Source: Treponema sp. UBA4328
Lineage (GTDB): Bacteria > Spirochaetota > Spirochaetia > Treponematales > Treponemataceae
Assembly: GCA_002394465.1 (NCBI GenBank)
Contig: DGTU01000068.1
Coordinates: 1-8,909 of the forward strand
Direction: 5' to 3'
DNA: 8,909 nt
The notes beneath the pieces are model-generated. The model worked only from the letters and a program-made list of their open reading frames with translations, made no database searches and was not told the origin of the DNA. Below, piece by piece: positions 5,563 to 8,909 of the stretch; positions within the stretch are counted from its first letter, which is position 1; the number at the start of each line of letters is the position of its first letter. A program made the translations under genes and the position numbers.

Positions 5563-7248
5563 ATGATGAAATTCAAATTTTTCTGTCTCTTTATTCTTGT
5601 AAGCCTTCTTTGTTCTGCAGCAGCAAAGGATTCTCCGGTTAGTGCCGGAGACTGGCATGTATGTACGGGTTCGTTTTCAAAAAAAGAGAATGCCGATAAT
5701 GCAGTAAAAAAACTCAATGAAGAGGGGATAAGCTCTTTCTCCAGCAAAACTGAAAAAGACGGAAAGATTCTGTACAGGGTCCTTACGGAAAAGAAATTTG
5801 ATGACATAAAGGAAGCCCGGAAGTACAGGGATGAACTTTCTGCCTCGAAGGCTGCTTCAGAACTTAAGCTTAAGGGGCTGTGGGTCTGTCAGGAAGATAA
5901 AACTGAAGTAGCTGTTCCTGCATCGCTTCCGCAGCCGCTTCCTGCTGCAGTTGAACTTGAAAAAAATGAAACGGATGAAAATTTCTTTTCGGAAGAAAAA
6001 CCTTATTCGGTCCTGATACAGACTTATAAGGAAGAACAGCAGGCAAACAATGACCGTGACCGCCTCAGGGAAAAGGAAATAGATTCTTATGTCGTCAAGA
6101 AATTTGATGAAAAGGAACTGTTTTCGTTTGACCTTAATTCAGGCGCATTTGAAAACATGGAAGAAGCTGAAAACCAGAAAAAGAAGATAGAAGAACTCGG
6201 AATCAAAACGCGTGAAGTAACGGATTATTCTAAGGCAAAAGAAGCCGTTGAAAGCTACGATAAACTGACTCAGGAAGAAAAAGTCGTCTTTAATGAAGGC
6301 GTTTACACGGTTCCGGATTTTTTCACCGCAAACATACTCAATACAATCCGTGATTTCCCGGTGAACAGAAATTTTCAGCTTGAAAAGGCAGCAATCATAG
6401 ATTTTGACAACTGCAGGAAACAGAACTTCGGCAGTGAATTTGACGACGTGACGGAAAAACTCAGCATGGCAAGACAGCTTCATGCAGTTACGTATGCAGT
6501 TTACCGCGATGAACTTTTCGACAGGGAAGTTGAAGTCTATATGATGGACTGTGATTCGATAGCTGAGGATAAAACGGAACGGGTTGCCCTGAGTGAATAC
6601 GATTTTAAGATCAGGGACGGAATCTTAAGATGCAGAATCTATAAGGCTGACGACCTCATAATGCTTGCCGGAAAGTGTGAAGAAAAGAACCTTTACCTGA
6701 TGATGATGAGCAGGGATTTTACTCCGGAAGAGTATATGGCATTCCTCGATTCAAACAGGGACGGAGATGACCTACTGATTTATCCTCAGTTCCGCCGTAC
6801 GCTCCTTGTCCTCCCGGATGACAGTGCAGAAGTAAAAAGGGATTTCCTTGCCTTTACGCTTGAAAAAGTTCAGGTAAGCTATGCAAAGTCAAAAGGCTAT
6901 GCACAGTGGGCTCTTCCGATAGTGGGACACTGGAATGCAACAGCCATGCTCAGACAGAAGAATGAGTTTGTTTCAGTAAGCTTCTTTGACCTGGATTATG
7001 ATTACAATGCCAGAAGCGTTCACGGCATCTTCATGGACGAAAAGAAAACCGCCCCGATACTCGATGAATCAATAAGCCACAGCCTTACCGTTAATGGAAC
7101 CGACAGCTGGTATCTGAATAACTGGAACGGAAAGGAAGTATCGTTTTCAACACAGTCATATATTATTGCAGTCGACTCAGAACTGTTTTCCCCTGTAACG
7201 GAGAAGGATTTGACCTCGCTTGCCGAAGATTTGAAGATATGGAAGTAG
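5563..7248 (+). CDS. Exported protein with two SPOR domains and an unassigned C-terminal region
   Basis: The 561-residue protein starts with a Sec-type signal peptide: MMKFKFF, a hydrophobic stretch FCLFILVSLLCSA, and a likely cleavage after AAA (about 21). The Cys at 17 does not sit in a good lipobox, though spirochaete lipoboxes are loose. Residues about 29-95 (DWHVCTGSFSKKENADNAVKKL...) and about 147-219 (KPYSVLIQTYKEEQQANNDRDRL...) look like tandem SPOR domains, which bind peptidoglycan strands stripped of stem peptides. They are joined by a Pro/Glu-rich linker (about 112-146). The remaining 340 residues, rich in Asp, Glu and aromatic residues and including DLDYDYNARSVHGIFMDE, match nothing I recognise. 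Placement is the periplasm or inner face of the outer envelope. GAGG at 5555-5558 gives 4 bases to this ATG and 7 to the ATG immediately after it (5566), which may be the true start. A weak promoter, TTTACC (5509) with TAGAAT (5530-5535), is possible but has only a 15-bp spacer. Confidence 0.8.
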   Translation: MMKFKFFCLFILVSLLCSAAAKDSPVSAGDWHVCTGSFSKKENADNAVKKLNEEGISSFSSKTEKDGKILYRVLTEKKFDDIKEARKYRDELSASKAASELKLKGLWVCQEDKTEVAVPASLPQPLPAAVELEKNETDENFFSEEKPYSVLIQTYKEEQQANNDRDRLREKEIDSYVVKKFDEKELFSFDLNSGAFENMEEAENQKKKIEELGIKTREVTDYSKAKEAVESYDKLTQEEKVVFNEGVYTVPDFFTANILNTIRDFPVNRNFQLEKAAIIDFDNCRKQNFGSEFDDVTEKLSMARQLHAVTYAVYRDELFDREVEVYMMDCDSIAEDKTERVALSEYDFKIRDGILRCRIYKADDLIMLAGKCEEKNLYLMMMSRDFTPEEYMAFLDSNRDGDDLLIYPQFRRTLLVLPDDSAEVKRDFLAFTLEKVQVSYAKSKGYAQWALPIVGHWNATAMLRQKNEFVSVSFFDLDYDYNARSVHGIFMDEKKTAPILDESISHSLTVNGTDSWYLNNWNGKEVSFSTQSYIIAVDSELFSPVTEKDLTSLAEDLKIWK

Positions 7249-7259
7249 GGGAAGGGGAG

Positions 7260-7310
7260 ATTGTCATTCCTGAGCAATGGCATTGTCATTCCCGGGCTTG
7301 ACCCGGGAAT
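7260..7310. repeat. Short direct repeat plus perfect hairpin, probable dispersed palindromic element
   Basis: ATTGTCATTCC occurs at 7260-7270 and again at 7282-7292, with a 22-bp period. The second copy runs into ATTCCCGGG (7288-7296), a 5-base loop CTTGA and the exact complement CCCGGGAAT (7302-7310). The 'GTCATTCCCGGGCTTGACCCGGGAATC' type of palindrome is, from memory, a family of short repeats scattered in many bacterial genomes. No T-run follows, so it is not a standard intrinsic terminator, although it lies 12 bp past the stop of the SPOR gene and could stabilise that mRNA end. It sits at the boundary between ordinary and AT-rich DNA. Confidence 0.6.
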
Positions 7311-7348
7311 CTTTATACAGGGATATGTGAAGGAAGAACTGGTTCAAT

Positions 7349-7371
7349 TTGCAATTGCAATTTTGGCAATT
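7349..7371. repeat. AT-rich iteron-like repeats with a 12-bp palindrome upstream of jetA
   Basis: GCAATT occurs three times (7351-7356, 7357-7362, 7366-7371). The first two form the perfect palindrome TTGCAATTGCAA (7349-7360). The cluster lies about 45 bp upstream of the -10 of jetA, a place where a regulator could bind. It might equally be chance in AT-rich DNA; no function is shown. Confidence 0.35.
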
Positions 7372-7413
7372 TATAAAAAAATGTAGCGGTGGCATTCTAT
7401 GACACTTTATCTG

Positions 7414-7422
7414 TGGTATAAT
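7414..7422 (+). promoter_or_regulatory. Extended -10 promoter of the Wadjet operon, near-leaderless
   Basis: TGGTATAAT (7414-7422) combines a perfect TATAAT with the TGn extension. The 17-bp-upstream position (ATTCTA, 7394-7399) is a poor -35, which extended -10 promoters tolerate. Initiation about 7 bases after the -10 falls near 7428-7430, only 4-6 bases before the jetA ATG at 7434. No Shine-Dalgarno sequence is present in that gap, so translation is probably leaderless or nearly so. Confidence 0.5.
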
Positions 7423-7433
7423 ATTTAACTGAT

Positions 7434-8825
7434 ATGAAAAACCTGTTTTCTATCATACCAGCTGATTTCTTTAAGCCTCTTAATAGTAAATATAAGGACC
7501 AATATGCAGATTGTCTCCTAGCTATATATAACTCGTATCGTACAGAAATTTCCTATGGTGTTGATAGAGAAGCTGTAGTTTCTACATTAACTGATTATTT
7601 TAATCAACGGACTGATGACATTAGTTTTGACGATGATAATAGTTTTGAAAAAGATTCACGAAGTAAAGCTCAGAAAACAATCAATTTCTTGAAAGATTGT
7701 GGCTGGTTGGATTTTGAGGAAGAGAAAAACTATCAGCAAAATGTTGTACTTACTGAATATGCGGTTCCTTTTATTCGAACAATGCATGATGTCATTCGGG
7801 AAGAAGAAACTGAATATCAGGGCCTTATTTCTCAGATACATGCGGTTTTGCAGAATGAAGACCTTTATTCAAAACCATATCAATTCATTCTTAAAAACGT
7901 AGTAAGCAACACAGAACAATTGGTATCGAGCCTTAAGAAACTTAATATTTCAATTAAAAAACATATTGATAAGCAGACCAAAAATAAAGACCTAGGTGCA
8001 GTTCTAGATATGTTCACAACGTATAATGAAGAGATAGTTTCTAAGTCATTGTATCGATTAAAGACCAGTGAAAATGTTGGCAAATTCCGACAATCAATAA
8101 AAATCAATCTTGATAAGATGCTTACAGAACCTAAGATACTAAAAGATTTAGTTGATGGCTATATGGAAATTGAGCAGGAAACAGATGCGTCTATAGCTCA
8201 AGATATGATAATTCAAATGATTGTAGATGTAAAAACTGCCTTTGAGAATTTGGATAAAATTATTGAAGATATTGATCGCAAAAACAATCATTATATGAAG
8301 AACGCAGCCTCAAGAGCAAAGTTTGAATTGGCTTCAGGAACAAATCAGGAAGGTAAAATTAATACAATCTTACGATATCTAACCGAGTTTTCGGATGAAA
8401 CTGAACTTGTACCGGAGGATCTGTTTAATGTCTTTGTACAGAAGTATGTTTCAGAAGAATCAATAAAAAAGATTCCAGAAAAAAAGAGCTATGAGGAAGT
8501 AGCAACTATTAAAGCAGAAATGCTTACAGAAGAAGAAAAAGCTCGAAAAAAGAAATTACTGTTAGATAAGCAACTGGCACGATTCTACAGAAAAAAAATT
8601 GAATCGTATGTTTCAGAACTTTTAAGAGATAAACCTTTGATAATGGCTTCTGATATTCCAATCAATAATCGAAAAGATTTCGAGAATCTTATTTATATAA
8701 GGTTATTTGCAATAGAATCTTTGGTTTATCGAGTAAAGAAGACAGAGCAGAGAGTTAAAACTGATAAATGTGAATACACAGATTTTGAGATAATTAGAAA
8801 ACAGGCAGGAAATAAAAATGTTTGA
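7434..8825 (+). CDS. jetA: Wadjet anti-plasmid defence protein JetA (kleisin-like subunit)
   Basis: Wadjet (JetABCD) is an SMC-based defence complex that recognises closed circular plasmids by loop extrusion and cuts them. JetA is the MukF-like kleisin that bridges the JetC motor ATPases and carries the JetB dimers. This 463-residue protein begins MKNLFSIIPADFFKPLNSKYK, which I recognise as JetA-family style. A winged-helix-like region follows to about residue 115 (SRSKAQKTINFLKDCGWLDFEE...VVLTEYA), then a long charged helical middle part with coiled-coil character. There is no signal peptide. The stop overlaps the next start by 8 bp, indicating translational coupling with jetB. Composition differs from the left part of the window: 20 of 60 bases are G or C in 7441-7500, against 33 of 60 in argJ 1621-1680, with many AAA, TTA, AGA and ATA codons. 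This suggests horizontal acquisition. The assignment rests on remembered family resemblance and gene order; the Wadjet type cannot be fixed without JetC and JetD. Confidence 0.8.
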   Translation: MKNLFSIIPADFFKPLNSKYKDQYADCLLAIYNSYRTEISYGVDREAVVSTLTDYFNQRTDDISFDDDNSFEKDSRSKAQKTINFLKDCGWLDFEEEKNYQQNVVLTEYAVPFIRTMHDVIREEETEYQGLISQIHAVLQNEDLYSKPYQFILKNVVSNTEQLVSSLKKLNISIKKHIDKQTKNKDLGAVLDMFTTYNEEIVSKSLYRLKTSENVGKFRQSIKINLDKMLTEPKILKDLVDGYMEIEQETDASIAQDMIIQMIVDVKTAFENLDKIIEDIDRKNNHYMKNAASRAKFELASGTNQEGKINTILRYLTEFSDETELVPEDLFNVFVQKYVSEESIKKIPEKKSYEEVATIKAEMLTEEEKARKKKLLLDKQLARFYRKKIESYVSELLRDKPLIMASDIPINNRKDFENLIYIRLFAIESLVYRVKKTEQRVKTDKCEYTDFEIIRKQAGNKNV

Positions 8826-8909
8826 ATCACTTGAACTAATAGGGAGTACAGCTTCGCAGAAAGAAAAATTCTCAAAAGCAGCAAATAATCTCTTGAATCA
8901 TTGTTTTAT
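8818..8909 (+). CDS. jetB: Start of Wadjet protein JetB (MukE/KITE-like), cut by window edge
   Basis: Thirty codons are visible from the ATG at 8818, encoding MFESLELIGSTASQKEKFSK followed by AANNLLNHCF; two more bases reach the window edge. JetB is the small winged-helix (KITE) partner that binds the kleisin JetA. The segment with 'FS.AAN.LLNHCF' fits the beginning of JetB-family proteins, and the 8-bp overlap with jetA is the arrangement expected for stoichiometric subunits. AGG at 8806-8808 within 'caggaaataaaa' may serve as a ribosome binding site about 9 bases upstream. With so few residues, the call depends largely on the jetA context. Confidence 0.65.
   Translation, partial: MFESLELIGSTASQKEKFSKAANNLLNHCF

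Noticed and set aside
6139..6483. A 114-codon minus-strand ORF opposite the SPOR gene
   Set aside because: It is Phe-rich because it reads the complement of Lys/Glu codons, and has no ribosome binding site or family resemblance.
7288..7310. Intrinsic terminator after the SPOR gene
   Set aside because: The hairpin is perfect but is followed by CTTTATACAG and not a T-run. It resembles a dispersed palindromic repeat more than a terminator.

Overview
The window looks like chromosomal DNA from a spirochaete of the Treponema type, probably a gut or rumen species that makes its own arginine. This is a judgement from protein style, the mixed base composition and the periplasmic SPOR protein; no rRNA or other marker gene is present to prove it. 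There are no tRNA or rRNA genes, no CRISPR array and no transposase. No gene-free stretch exceeds 300 bases. The three real gaps (549-705, 5372-5562 and 7249-7433) all hold regulatory or repeat signals.

Layout. Bases 1-548 (minus) carry the N-terminal part of a large protein that I tentatively place with AddB-type helicase-nucleases. A divergent intergenic region follows, with a promoter and a tandem pair of ARG-box-like sites. These lead into argJ (706-1977) and argB (2014-2922), two consecutive steps of the acetylated, cyclic arginine pathway. Converging on argB is a two-gene minus-strand operon: a stand-alone LanC-like protein (5371-3941) followed 19 bp later by a cysteine synthase family gene (3921-2941). 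The operon has a good sigma-70-type promoter bracketed by two matching ACCTA-N9-TAGGT dyads, a layout expected for a dedicated repressor. Divergent from it is an exported protein with two SPOR domains and a large C-terminal region I do not recognise (5563-7248).

From about 7250 the character of the DNA changes. A short direct-repeat and hairpin element (7260-7310), AT-rich iteron-like repeats (7349-7371) and an extended -10 promoter only a few bases from the start codon precede a markedly AT-richer gene (7434-8825). This gene matches JetA of the Wadjet plasmid-defence system. It overlaps by 8 bp the start of a second gene (8818 onward, cut by the window edge) that looks like JetB. The JetC and JetD genes would lie to the right, outside the window.

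The most interesting points are: (i) the LanC-like plus cysteine synthase operon under a shared dual operator, with a LanC whose usual Cys-His-Gly zinc motif reads Cys-Cys-Gly; (ii) the beginning of an apparently acquired Wadjet operon with a near-leaderless promoter; and (iii) a canonical-looking double ARG box at argJ.
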